Source of the DNA: Clostridia bacterium
Lineage (GTDB): Bacteria > Bacillota > Clostridia > TANB77 > CAG-508
DNA: 55,668 nucleotides
Assembly (NCBI GenBank): GCA_900759015.1
Contig: CAAEUE010000018.1
Span: 1-55,668, forward strand
Direction: 5' to 3'
This document shows positions 16,356 through 25,609 of this stretch, piece by piece. The translations under genes were made by a program, and so were the position numbers. Below the pieces are notes generated by a model. The model worked only from the letters and a program-made list of their open reading frames with translations. It ran no database searches and was not told where the DNA came from. The number at the start of each line of letters is the position of its first letter. The stretch's first letter is position 1.

Positions 16356-17549
16356 TTATTCTTTTAGTAATTCTATTGCTTTGTTTAATTGAGTATCTTG
16401 CTCTTGTGGAATTGTAAGTGTATTTTTATACTCATCTGGTAGCTCTACATTTTCATCTGGTTCTATACCTACTTTATTTATTTTGTTTCTATTTGGAGTA
16501 TAATATTCATTTGTTGTAATTTTCAATCCTGTTCCATCCTTCATTGTTAACAACTCTTGAATTACTCCTTTTCCAAAAGTAGTAGTTCCTACAATTTTAG
16601 CTACACCATTATCTTTTAATGCTCCTGCTAATATTTCTGACGCACTAGCTGTATTTTCGTTTGTTAATATTATAATAGGCACATTGATTGATTTATTTTC
16701 TTTGGCATAAGTAATATCTTCATTTTCTTTTTTATCCTTTGTTATTAACAATGTACTTCCTTTATCTGTAAATAAATCTGCAATTGCTGTTGCCTCGTCA
16801 ACAATTCCTCCTCCATTATTTCTTAAATCTATTATTAATGATTGTATATTTTTAGCTTTTAATTCTTCTAGTTTTTGTGTAAATTCAGTACTACAGCCTT
16901 GATCAAAACTAGAAATTTTTAAATATCCTATATTTCCTTCAAAAATATTAGCTTCTACAGGATTAACTCGTACATTTTTTCTTTCCACTTCAAATTCTAA
17001 AGTTTCTTCTCCCCTTAATACCTGAATTTTTACAGTTGTACCTTCCTGTCCTTTCATTTTATTTGTAGCCTCTGTTATTTGTTCCCCTGTAAAGTTTTCT
17101 CCATCTACTTGAATTATATAGTCTCCAGACAATATTCCTGCTGCCTCTGCTGGTGAACCTTTAATTGGTGATAATACTCTTATAGCATTTTTCTCCGTAT
17201 CTTGAAAAATATATACACCTATCCCTACAAATTCACCCTCTATATTGTCAGTTTTATATTCTTCTAATTCTTCTTTTGTAAAATATTGAGAATATTCATC
17301 ATCTAAGCCTTCTACATAGCCTTTCATTGTTTCATCAAAAATTTTATTTTCATCTATTTCACCTAAATAATCTTTATCTACTATTTGTTCTATAGTTGTT
17401 AATTTACTTGTTATTTTATCTAATAATGTACTTTGTTCCTCATTATTCATTACAATAATTGTAATCATAGAAGATATTACTGCTGTTAGTAATATAGCTA
17501 ATATAATACTTTTTACAAAAATGCTTTTTGAAAAATTATTTTCTTTCAT
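16356..17549 (-). CDS. ctpA: C-terminal processing peptidase, S41 family (CtpA)
   Basis: 397 residues: N-terminal membrane anchor (IFVKSIILAILLTAVISSMI), a PDZ domain (about 85-175, GIGVYIFQDTEKNAIRVLS and GSPAEAAGILSGDYI), and the S41 protease core with catalytic Ser in NENTASASEILAGAL and Lys in TFGKGVIQ. It is an exported serine protease that trims the C-termini of secreted or membrane proteins. It is upstream of the LCP gene in one operon and downstream of tsf. Confidence 0.92.
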   Translation of the reverse strand: MKENNFSKSIFVKSIILAILLTAVISSMITIIVMNNEEQSTLLDKITSKLTTIEQIVDKDYLGEIDENKIFDETMKGYVEGLDDEYSQYFTKEELEEYKTDNIEGEFVGIGVYIFQDTEKNAIRVLSPIKGSPAEAAGILSGDYIIQVDGENFTGEQITEATNKMKGQEGTTVKIQVLRGEETLEFEVERKNVRVNPVEANIFEGNIGYLKISSFDQGCSTEFTQKLEELKAKNIQSLIIDLRNNGGGIVDEATAIADLFTDKGSTLLITKDKKENEDITYAKENKSINVPIIILTNENTASASEILAGALKDNGVAKIVGTTTFGKGVIQELLTMKDGTGLKITTNEYYTPNRNKINKVGIEPDENVELPDEYKNTLTIPQEQDTQLNKAIELLKE

Positions 17550-17640
17550 ATATCCCTCCTAAAATTCTTTACTATTATACTACAAAAACATATATATAGT
17601 ATACATTTTTAAGATTTTTTTAAGAAATATTTTGGCACAC

Positions 17641-17668
17641 AAAAAGAGGCTATTTTTAGCCCCTTTCA
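17641..17668 (-). terminator. Rho-independent terminator of rpsB-tsf
   Basis: On the minus strand AAAGGGGCTA / TAGCCTCTTT with one G-U pair, loop AAAA, followed by TTTGTG. It lies 12 bases after the tsf stop. Confidence 0.8.
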
Positions 17669-17679
17669 TTAAAATTTTT

Positions 17680-18558
17680 TTATTGTAATTGTTTTGCAAC
17701 TTCTTCTGCAAAGTTTTCTTCTTTCTTTTCGATTCCTTCACCTTTTTCAAATCTTGCAAATCTAACAACTTCTGCATTATTTTCTTTTAATATATCTGAT
17801 ATTTTCTTATCAGGATTCTTTACGAATTCTTGATCTACTAAACATATTTCTTCATAGAATTTTCTTAATCTTCCTTGTACCATTTTTTCAGCTATTGCTT
17901 CTGGTTTTCCTTCATTCATAGCTTGTACTTTTAATATTTCCATTTCTTTTTGTAGTCTTTCTTCTGGTACATCAGATTCTTTAACGAATTCTGGTCTTGC
18001 TGCAGCTATTTGCATACATATATCTTTAGCAAGTTCAGAAGTTCCATTTGTTAATTCAACTAAAACAGCAATTTTTCCATCACCATGAATATATTTTTCT
18101 ATTAAACCTGTTGTCTCAAATCTTTCAAATCTACGGATATTCATATTTTCACCAATTGTTGCTATTTTATTTGTTAAAACTTCTTGAACAGTTTTTCCTG
18201 CTTCTGCAATTGATTCTTGTGCTAATAATTCTTCTACATTTGCTGGATTTTTTTCTACTATTTGTTTTGCTACATCCATAACAAAATCTTTGAATTCTTG
18301 ATTTTTAGCTACAAAGTCTGTTTCTGCATTAACTTCTACTATAGCTCCAACTTTTCCATCTTCTGAAACATAGCATTCTACTAAACCTTCCGCTGCAACT
18401 CTTCCAGATTTTTTTGCAGCTTTTGCTATACCTCTTTCACGTAATAATTCTATAGCTTTTTCCATATCTCCATCTGTTTCTGTTAAAACTTTTTTGCAGT
18501 CCATCATTCCTGCACCTGTTTTTTCTCTTAACTCTTTAACTTGAGCAGCTGTAATCAT
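17680..18558 (-). CDS. tsf: translation elongation factor Ts
   Basis: 292 residues. The N-terminal UBA domain has VKELREKTGAGMMDCKKVL; the core contains the EF-Tu-contacting motif AETDFVAKNQEFKDFV (about 80-95). It is the guanine-nucleotide exchange factor for EF-Tu. AGGAGG lies eight bases before the ATG. It is directly downstream of rpsB, the universal bacterial pairing. No pyrH or frr follows, unlike Bacillus. Confidence 0.97.
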   Translation of the reverse strand: MITAAQVKELREKTGAGMMDCKKVLTETDGDMEKAIELLRERGIAKAAKKSGRVAAEGLVECYVSEDGKVGAIVEVNAETDFVAKNQEFKDFVMDVAKQIVEKNPANVEELLAQESIAEAGKTVQEVLTNKIATIGENMNIRRFERFETTGLIEKYIHGDGKIAVLVELTNGTSELAKDICMQIAAARPEFVKESDVPEERLQKEMEILKVQAMNEGKPEAIAEKMVQGRLRKFYEEICLVDQEFVKNPDKKISDILKENNAEVVRFARFEKGEGIEKKEENFAEEVAKQLQ

Positions 18559-18683
18559 TTTTATTCCTCCTTTTATTTATAGAACTTATCGTTCCTTTTT
18601 ACTATTATCTAAAAAAAGTGAGAATGTAAAACATCAATTTCTAGATTTAATTAATATTTTATATCTTCTCACCTTCTCATTTA

Positions 18684-19457
18684 TTATTCTTCTACTGTTT
18701 CTTCAGCAACTTCTTCCATACTTTTTTCTGTATTTTCAGCTACTTGTTCTTCTGAAGCTGATGTCTCGAAAGTTTCTCCTTGATTTCCTTCTATAACTGC
18801 ATTTGCAACTACGTCTGCTATTAATTTAACAGCTCTTATTGCATCATCATTTCCAGGGATTGCATAATCTACATCTTCTGGATTGCAGTTAGTATCTACT
18901 AAACCTACAACTGGGATATTTAATTTTTTAGCTTCTAAAATAGCTGTTCTTTCTTTTTTAGGATCTACTACGAATAAAACTCCTGGAAGTTCTTCCATTT
19001 CTTTTATTCCACCTAAATTCTTTTCTAATTTTTCCATTTCTTTTTTAAGAACGATAACTTCTTTTTTAGGTAGAACTTCGAAAGTTCCATCTTCTTGCAT
19101 TCTTTCTAATTCTTTTAATCTTTCTACTCTTGTTCTGATAGTTTTGAAGTTTGTTAACATTCCTCCTAACCATCTTTGATCTACGTAATACATTCCGCAT
19201 CTTTCTGCAGCTTCTTTTACGCATTCTTGAGCTTGTTTTTTAGTTCCTACAAAAAGAATTGTTTTTCCTTCTTCTGCTTGTTCTTTAACAAAGCTATATG
19301 CTTCGTCTAATTTTTTAGATGTTTTTTGTAAATCGATAATATGGATTCCATTTCTAGCTTGGAAAATATATTCAGCCATTCTTGGATCCCATCTTCTTGT
19401 TTGATGTCCGAAATGAACACCTGCTTCTAGTAATTGTTTCATTGCAACTACTGCCAT
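18684..19457 (-). CDS. rpsB: 30S ribosomal protein S2 with acidic tail
   Basis: 257 residues. It opens with MAVVAMKQLLEAGVHFGHQT and carries DLQKTSKKLDEAYSFV and VVDPKKERTAILEAKKLNIP, all canonical. The last 25 or so residues are Glu/Ala-rich (QVAENTEKSMEEVAEETVEE), an acidic extension. S2 binds the 30S platform late in assembly. A promoter lies at 19574-19603, with a leader of about 110 bases. Confidence 0.96.
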   Translation of the reverse strand: MAVVAMKQLLEAGVHFGHQTRRWDPRMAEYIFQARNGIHIIDLQKTSKKLDEAYSFVKEQAEEGKTILFVGTKKQAQECVKEAAERCGMYYVDQRWLGGMLTNFKTIRTRVERLKELERMQEDGTFEVLPKKEVIVLKKEMEKLEKNLGGIKEMEELPGVLFVVDPKKERTAILEAKKLNIPVVGLVDTNCNPEDVDYAIPGNDDAIRAVKLIADVVANAVIEGNQGETFETSASEEQVAENTEKSMEEVAEETVEE

Positions 19458-19573
19458 TTTAAATTCCTCCTCTTAGTTTTAATCTTCCATAAAGTATCAT
19501 CATTTTTGGAAACTTTACCGTTATGTAAAGCACTCTCCGCAAATTAGCTTTATGTGTTTTTTCAACGAGTATT

Positions 19574-19603
19574 ATTATAACATAATAAATATACTTTTTG
19601 CAA
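19574..19603 (-). promoter_or_regulatory. sigma-A promoter of rpsB-tsf
   Basis: Minus-strand TTGCAA (19598-19603), 18 bases, TATAAT (19574-19579). The transcript has a leader of about 110 bases (19458-19570) with an imperfect stem region. In many bacteria the rpsB leader binds S2 for feedback control. I see no consensus that would prove this here. Confidence 0.65.
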
Positions 19604-19659
19604 GTATTTTCTAGTTTTTCGTATATTTTCTGGATCAAAAAAGTTAAATTGCCTATATT

Positions 19660-19688
19660 TGTATACAATTGCTGAGCAATTGTATACA
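19660..19688 (-). terminator. 13-bp hairpin after cysS
   Basis: TGTATACAATTGC and its exact complement GCAATTGTATACA flank a 3-base loop, 20 bases after the cysS stop. The T-run is poor, so this could be a terminator or an operator for the rpsB promoter immediately downstream. Confidence 0.55.
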
Positions 19689-19708
19689 TGTGGCAAAACC
19701 AACTCTTC

Positions 19709-21088
19709 TTATATTTTTTCTACTGTTTGACCTTCTTTTGAATCTTTAACAATATACCCTTTTTCTTTTATTATATCTCTTATTTTATCTGATTCAGCCC
19801 AATCCTTGTTCTTTCTTGCTTCTGCTCTTTTTGTTAATAACTCTTTAATATCGTCTGGTATCTCTTCTTCTTTAAATTCATCAATTTTAATTCCTAAAAC
19901 TTTATCAAATTTCTTTAATAATTCTGCCAACTTTTTAGATTTTTCTGTTCTTTTTGCTACTTCCCAAACAACACTCATTGCTACAGGCATGTTTAGATCA
20001 TCATTTATTGCTTCATTAAAATCTTTTTCATATTTTGCTATAACTTCTTCTTTTACATCTTCCGTTCCATTCAAATGTTTTTGATATGCTTCTCTTAGTC
20101 TGTCTAATGCTATTTTGGCAGAATCCATTCCTTCCCAAGTAAAGTTTAATTTTTTTCTGTACTGTATTGAATAGCAAAATAGTTTATATACTAATGGATC
20201 ATATCCTCTGTCAACTATATCTTGTAATAAATAAACATTTCCCAAGCTCTTTGACATTTTTCCGCCATTTATTAGTAAAAACTCACCATGCATCCAGTAA
20301 TTAGCTGGTATCTTTCCACACATTCCTTTACTTTGTGCTATTTCATTTTCGTGATGTGTTGGAATCAAATCAATACCACCTGTATGAATATCAAAAACTT
20401 CTCCTAAATATTTCTGACTCATAACAGAACATTCTATATGCCAACCAGGATAGCTTGGTCCCCAAGGACTATTCCATTTCATAAGGTGATTTTCTGGTGC
20501 TTTAATCCAAACTGCAAAATCATGTGGATTTCTTTTTTCTGTATCTACTTCTACTCTTGCACCTGCTTTTTGATTTTCTACATCTAAATTTGATAACACT
20601 GGATATTTATCTAATTTAGAAATATCAAAATATATAGCTGTTGAAGTTTCATATGCATATCCTTTTTTTACTAATTCTTCTACTACTTTTAACATATCTT
20701 GAATATTATCTGTTGCTTTGCAAATTATTTCTGGAATCTCAATATTTAATCTCTCTAAATCTCTAAAAAATAATTTTGTATAATAATTTGCTATTTCTAA
20801 TGGTGTTTTTCCTTCTTGTTTTGCAGACTTTATCATCTTGTCTTCCCCTTCATCACCATCAGAAACTAAATGTCCAACATCTGTTATATTCATAGCTTGT
20901 TTTACTTTATAACCATTATATTCTAATGTTCTTCTTAAATTATCTTGAAATATATTTGTTCTCATATTACCAATTGTCGCATCTTTATACACTGTTGGAC
21001 CACAAGAATATATTTTTACCTCTTTTTCATCTATCGGTTTAAATTTATCCTTTGAGTGTGTTAATGTATTATAAAAATATATATCCAT
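19709..21088 (-). CDS. cysS: cysteinyl-tRNA synthetase
   Basis: 459 residues from ATG 21088, which has AAGGAGG seven bases upstream; a further in-frame ATG 15 bases earlier precedes that site and is rejected. Class I catalytic domain: CGPTVYKDATIGNMRTNIF near residue 25, zinc ligands including HIECSVMSQ and HHENEIAQS, and the second signature GGKMSKSLGN. It charges tRNA-Cys. The first signature normally reads HIGH or HIGN; here the first His is Thr (TIGN). The KMSKS loop and zinc site are intact, so the enzyme is probably active. Confidence 0.94.
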   Translation of the reverse strand: MDIYFYNTLTHSKDKFKPIDEKEVKIYSCGPTVYKDATIGNMRTNIFQDNLRRTLEYNGYKVKQAMNITDVGHLVSDGDEGEDKMIKSAKQEGKTPLEIANYYTKLFFRDLERLNIEIPEIICKATDNIQDMLKVVEELVKKGYAYETSTAIYFDISKLDKYPVLSNLDVENQKAGARVEVDTEKRNPHDFAVWIKAPENHLMKWNSPWGPSYPGWHIECSVMSQKYLGEVFDIHTGGIDLIPTHHENEIAQSKGMCGKIPANYWMHGEFLLINGGKMSKSLGNVYLLQDIVDRGYDPLVYKLFCYSIQYRKKLNFTWEGMDSAKIALDRLREAYQKHLNGTEDVKEEVIAKYEKDFNEAINDDLNMPVAMSVVWEVAKRTEKSKKLAELLKKFDKVLGIKIDEFKEEEIPDDIKELLTKRAEARKNKDWAESDKIRDIIKEKGYIVKDSKEGQTVEKI

Positions 21089-21116
21089 AGTAGCCTCCTT
21101 CATTATTTATATTATT

Positions 21117-21157
21117 AAGAAAACATCTTAAAAGTATTTCTTTTAGGATGTTTTCTT
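21117..21157 (-). terminator. terminator of the class A PBP gene
   Basis: AAGAAAACATC / GATGTTTTCTT, extended inward by TTAAAAG / CTTTTAG, forms a long stem just after the PBP stop and ahead of cysS; T-rich on the minus strand. Confidence 0.7.
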
Positions 21158-21173
21158 CTGTTTTTATCATACA

Positions 21174-23711
21174 CTATTCTGTTGTTGTAGCTGGTGGTTC
21201 TGTTCCTCCGCCTGATATAGAATTATCAGTTCCTCCTGATGAACTTCCGCCTGACTCTGGTGGATTAGTTTCTCCTCCTGAAGTTTCATTTCCACTTCCT
21301 GTTGATGGCGGTGTACTAACAGTATTATCAATTGTATTTGTTGATGGTTTTGGTTCCTCTACAGGTTTTGTATGAATAGTACATTGCTGTGTTGGAGCAT
21401 TTCCATAATAACCACTGTAATCTGACTTCCACTTAGCATCTTTTTCCCTTTCAGGAATTGTTGTATATGTCCTTGTATATGTACTTGGACAATATTCTGT
21501 TGCAATTTTTCCAGACTCAGAACACAATGTAACAGTAGTTCTACCACCATCACAAGTATCAGTTGGTTCTGTACCGCTTACGAATAACTCATTATATGTG
21601 TCTGAACATCTAGAACTTGCAAGTAAACCTGTATCTCTACATATTCTCTTTGTAACTATTCCACTTGGTTCTTCAAACCTTGCACTCTCTAAATCCTTAT
21701 TTATACTTGTCATAATCGCATCCCAAATTTGTCCTGCTGGATTTCTTCCACTAAAATTAATTTCTTTATTTTCATCATATCCATACCAAGTTGCTGCTGT
21801 ATAATATGGTGTAAATCCACAAAGCCATCTATCTTTTGAATCATTAGTAGTACCTGTTTTAGCTGCAACATCCATTCCAGAAATCGCACAATATGTTGCT
21901 GTACCATAGCTTTCTGTAACTGGTGCTGTTAGTATAGATTGTAATATATATGCATTTTGTTCTGTCATAACTTGTTTTCTTTCTTGTTCTGGCTCTAATA
22001 CAACATTTCCATTTCTATCTTCAACTTTTGTATAGAATGTTGGTTCTATATATTCGCCATCATTTGCAATCATTGCATAAGCTGCTGCCATTTCCAATGG
22101 ACTTATTCCATTAGTTATTCCTCCTAAAGCTAATTGAACAGCTTCGTCATTATGTTTTTTATTTTCGCTTGAAGTAACTAATTTACTAACACCTATTTCT
22201 CTTAAAAAGTTAATAGAATTTAATGGGCCAATTTCTGACATAGCTTTTACGTTAGGTATATTTTGTGATCTTGCTATTGCTTCTCTCATTGTCATAGAAC
22301 CTTCAAATTTTCCTGAATCGTTTTTTGGCTCATAAGGATTTGCCTCTGTTCCGAAATTTGTTGGAACATCTGCATATACAGTTCCTGCTGTTATAACCTT
22401 ATTTTCTAATCCAGGAGCTATTACCGCTATTGGTTTTATTGTAGAACCTGGTTGCCTATAAGCTTGTGTTGCTCTATTAAATCCTGCTGCATTAACATCT
22501 GTTCCAAGACCTCCAACAGTTCCAACTACTTGCCCTGTTTTATGATCTATTACAACCATTGCAGCTTGAGATTTTATTGTTTCACCATTATCATTTTTTC
22601 TAGTTCTTTGATATTTATCTGTTTTCTTGAACTCTTCTTCCATCGTTGATTGAATAGCAGCATCTTCTGTTGAATAAATTACATATCCTTTACTTCTAAG
22701 TTGTAAATCTGCAAATTCTTCATTCCAATTATTCTTCTCCATTAAATCTTTCTTTACTTGATTAATAGCTGCTGCTGTATGATAAGAATAATTAGCTGCA
22801 TTTGTTGTTGTTTGACCTTTATTAAATGCTAATCCATTGTTAACTTCCTCTACTGCTGCATTATATTCTTCATCACTAGTTATTGCCCCTAACTCTTTCA
22901 TTTTCATTAAAACTGTTTTAGTTCTATTCTTTATTTTTTCTTGCATTTCTGCATTATCTGTTTCAAATGGTTTATATGCATTTGGTGAATGATTTATACC
23001 AGCTAAAAATGCACATTCGGCTAAATCTAAATCTTTACAAGATTTATTAAAATAATATTTTGATGCAACCTCTACACCATATGCTTTATCTCCTAAAAAG
23101 ATAATATTTAAATAAAGTTCTAATATTTGATCTTTAGATATTAATCTTTCTACTTGATATGCCTTTGACATTTCTTTTACTTTTCTTATCATTCCTGCAA
23201 CACCAGTATCATCTTTATCTGCTGTTAAGTTTTTAACTAATTGTTGCGTTATTGTACTTCCTCCATATGAAGATGAACCCCCATTAATTATATATTGGAA
23301 TGTTGCTCCGAGTGTTCTTTTTATATCTACACCATGATGTTGATAAAATCTTTCATCTTCAATTGAAACAAATGCTTTTGGTAAATAATCTGGCATTTCT
23401 TCTTTAGAAACTACAGTTCTATTTTCTTCTCCTGATAAATTAGCAATTTCATTACCATTTTTATCTAGTACTACTGTATTCATATTTTCAATAATTAAAT
23501 CTTCTTTAGTAATTTTAAAATCATCACCAAAAAGACCAAAAAATATTCCTGCACATACTCCTGCTATTGCAATAATAAATAATACAAAAATAATTAATAT
23601 AATTTTTAATATTTTCTTTCTTCTTGGATTCTTTACTTTTTCACTCTTACCTTTAGAATGGGTATTTTTTCTTTTTTTATTACTTTTTTCTTTTATATCT
23701 TTACTCCCCAT
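21174..23711 (-). CDS. class A penicillin-binding protein (PBP1A type)
   Basis: 845 residues. A basic cytoplasmic N-terminus and one anchor (ILIIFVLFIIAIAGVCAGIF) precede the GT51 glycosyltransferase domain with catalytic EDERFYQHHGVD and GGSTITQQLVKNL. The transpeptidase domain has QPGSTIKPI (SxxK), SQN in IARSQNIPN, and KTGTT. It polymerises and cross-links peptidoglycan outside the membrane. A Cys-containing segment around residues 690-780 and a Gly/Ser/Pro-rich tail end the protein. It is followed by its own terminator. Confidence 0.93.
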   Translation of the reverse strand: MGSKDIKEKSNKKRKNTHSKGKSEKVKNPRRKKILKIILIIFVLFIIAIAGVCAGIFFGLFGDDFKITKEDLIIENMNTVVLDKNGNEIANLSGEENRTVVSKEEMPDYLPKAFVSIEDERFYQHHGVDIKRTLGATFQYIINGGSSSYGGSTITQQLVKNLTADKDDTGVAGMIRKVKEMSKAYQVERLISKDQILELYLNIIFLGDKAYGVEVASKYYFNKSCKDLDLAECAFLAGINHSPNAYKPFETDNAEMQEKIKNRTKTVLMKMKELGAITSDEEYNAAVEEVNNGLAFNKGQTTTNAANYSYHTAAAINQVKKDLMEKNNWNEEFADLQLRSKGYVIYSTEDAAIQSTMEEEFKKTDKYQRTRKNDNGETIKSQAAMVVIDHKTGQVVGTVGGLGTDVNAAGFNRATQAYRQPGSTIKPIAVIAPGLENKVITAGTVYADVPTNFGTEANPYEPKNDSGKFEGSMTMREAIARSQNIPNVKAMSEIGPLNSINFLREIGVSKLVTSSENKKHNDEAVQLALGGITNGISPLEMAAAYAMIANDGEYIEPTFYTKVEDRNGNVVLEPEQERKQVMTEQNAYILQSILTAPVTESYGTATYCAISGMDVAAKTGTTNDSKDRWLCGFTPYYTAATWYGYDENKEINFSGRNPAGQIWDAIMTSINKDLESARFEEPSGIVTKRICRDTGLLASSRCSDTYNELFVSGTEPTDTCDGGRTTVTLCSESGKIATEYCPSTYTRTYTTIPEREKDAKWKSDYSGYYGNAPTQQCTIHTKPVEEPKPSTNTIDNTVSTPPSTGSGNETSGGETNPPESGGSSSGGTDNSISGGGTEPPATTTE

Positions 23712-23792
23712 TTTTACCCTCCTTAAGCAAAAACTTAAACCATGAATATTATATTATAAAATTTATAAAAGATAAAGTTTTTTAAGTAAATT

Positions 23793-24635
23793 TTAATAAT
23801 CTTCATCTATTATATCATTAAATTCAGTTATAATCTTTGCGCCATCTTTTATTAATTTATTTGTTCCTACAGACATTTTACTGTTAATATTACCTGGAAT
23901 AACATATATCTCTTTTCCTAATTCCAAAGAAAAATCTACTGTTATCATTGTTCCACTTTTTTCATTTTCTGCTTCTACAACTACCAACTTGTCTGCCAAG
24001 GCGCTTATTATCCTGTTTCTTGCTGGAAAATTATTCTTTAATGGTTTGGTGCCTACAATATATTCAGAAATAATACAGCCACCCTTATTTATTATTTTTT
24101 CAGCAATTTCTTTATTCTGATATGGATATATATTATCTAATCCATTTCCTATAACAGCTATTGCTCTGCCTGATGTACCATTTACTGAATTTTCTTTTAA
24201 TACTCCTAAATGAGAATTAACATCAATCCCTAATGCTAAACCACTGATTGTATGAATATTATTCTTAGATAAAAAATTTCCTATTTGTCTTGCAATATTT
24301 ATACCATAGTTACTTGCTTTTCTCGCTCCAATAACAGCAATTTTATTTTTACCATTTAAAATTTTATAATTTCCAACTGCATATATTACAATTGGCGCAT
24401 CATATAAGTTCTTTAATTGTTGTGGGTAATCTTTATCTTGATAGCTTATAACTTGTATATTTTTTTCTTGCATATACTTAATGTATTTATCTATCTTTTC
24501 TTCTTGATTTAAATTAAAAATACTACATATTTCATTTATATTCTTATAAGTATGTAATAACTCTATTTTCTTTTTATTTGTCATTTTTTTATATTCTGCT
24601 AACATTATCCAATTAACTAATTCTTTATACGTCAT
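23793..24635 (-). CDS. dprA: DNA-processing protein DprA
   Basis: 280 residues from ATG 24635 (AGGAGG seven bases upstream; an earlier in-frame start has no such site). The Rossmann-like core shows IAVIGARKASNYGI, ISGLALGIDVNSHLG, NPARNRIISALAD-like FPARNRIISALADKLVVVEA and GKEIYVIPGNIN. DprA loads RecA on incoming single-stranded DNA in natural transformation. The N-terminal segment is a short helical domain, and the C-terminal winged-helix found in some homologs is missing, a common variation. It is downstream of folD behind a terminator. Confidence 0.9.
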   Translation of the reverse strand: MTYKELVNWIMLAEYKKMTNKKKIELLHTYKNINEICSIFNLNQEEKIDKYIKYMQEKNIQVISYQDKDYPQQLKNLYDAPIVIYAVGNYKILNGKNKIAVIGARKASNYGINIARQIGNFLSKNNIHTISGLALGIDVNSHLGVLKENSVNGTSGRAIAVIGNGLDNIYPYQNKEIAEKIINKGGCIISEYIVGTKPLKNNFPARNRIISALADKLVVVEAENEKSGTMITVDFSLELGKEIYVIPGNINSKMSVGTNKLIKDGAKIITEFNDIIDEDY

Positions 24636-24654
24636 ATAACCTCCTAAAAAGCAC

Positions 24655-24684
24655 AAAAGGAGAAGCTTAAAAACTTCCCCCTTT
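24655..24684 (-). terminator. Rho-independent terminator of folD
   Basis: Minus-strand AAAGGGGGAAG pairs with CTTCTCCTTTT, followed by GTGCTTTTT, 21 bases after the folD stop. It overlaps the upstream region of dprA. Confidence 0.7.
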
Positions 24685-24705
24685 ATTTATATATAAACCC
24701 TTTTA

Positions 24706-25554
24706 CTACTTACTTTGATTTTTTGCTGCTTTTACGATATTATTCATAAGCATTGCTATTGTCATAGGACCAACTCCCCCTGGAACTGGTGTTATATATG
24801 ATGTTTTTTTAGAAACTTCTTCAAAATCTACATCTCCTGTTATCTTACCATTTTCCATTCTATTAATTCCTACATCAATAACTGTAGCACCTTCTTTTAC
24901 CATATCTGCCTTTAAAAACTTTGGTTTTCCCATTGCAGTTACAATTATATCTGCATCCTTTGTAATTTTCTCGATTTCTTTTGTTTTAGAATGACATATA
25001 GTAACTGTTGCATTTTTAGATAAAAGACATTGTATTAATGGCTTTCCTACTATATTGCTTCTACCAATTATAACTGCTTTCTTACCTTCTGTTGGTATGT
25101 TATATTCTTCTATCATCTTTACAATACCATAAGGCGTACAAGAAACAAAACAATCTTGTCCTAAAGCTAATTTTCCTACATTTATTGGATTAAATCCATC
25201 TACATCTTTTCTATAATCTATTTTTTTAAAAGCTTCGTTTATATCCAAATGTTTAGGTAATGGACTTTGTAATAATACACCATTAATACTTTTATCATTA
25301 TTTAATTCATCTATTAGAGCTAATAATTCTTCCATTGTTGTATTTTCTGGTAGTAAATGTTCTTCATATTCTATACCAATTTCGTTACAAGCTTTATTCT
25401 TATTTCTTACATATATTTTTGATGCTGGGTCATCTCCAACTAAAATGACTGCAAATTTTGGTTTGATACCTTCCTTTTTTAACTCATCTACATCTTTTTT
25501 TAGATTTTCTCTAATCTTTTTTGCTAAACCTTTTCCATCTATTATTTCTGTCAT
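24706..25554 (-). CDS. folD: bifunctional methylenetetrahydrofolate dehydrogenase / cyclohydrolase FolD
   Basis: 282 residues, usual length. Catalytic region with VGDDPASKIYVRNKNKAC (Lys of the YxxxK motif) and GVLLQSPLPKHL; NADP-binding motif AVIIGRSNIVGKPL; C-terminal ITPVPGGVGPMTIAMLM. It interconverts methylene- and formyl-THF for purine and formylmethionine synthesis. It has its own terminator; dinB is upstream on the same strand. Confidence 0.97.
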   Translation of the reverse strand: MTEIIDGKGLAKKIRENLKKDVDELKKEGIKPKFAVILVGDDPASKIYVRNKNKACNEIGIEYEEHLLPENTTMEELLALIDELNNDKSINGVLLQSPLPKHLDINEAFKKIDYRKDVDGFNPINVGKLALGQDCFVSCTPYGIVKMIEEYNIPTEGKKAVIIGRSNIVGKPLIQCLLSKNATVTICHSKTKEIEKITKDADIIVTAMGKPKFLKADMVKEGATVIDVGINRMENGKITGDVDFEEVSKKTSYITPVPGGVGPMTIAMLMNNIVKAAKNQSK

Positions 25555-25609
25555 TTTTTGCCTCCGTTTTTTAAAAGATTTTATACTATATATTTTGTTT
25601 TTGCAATAT

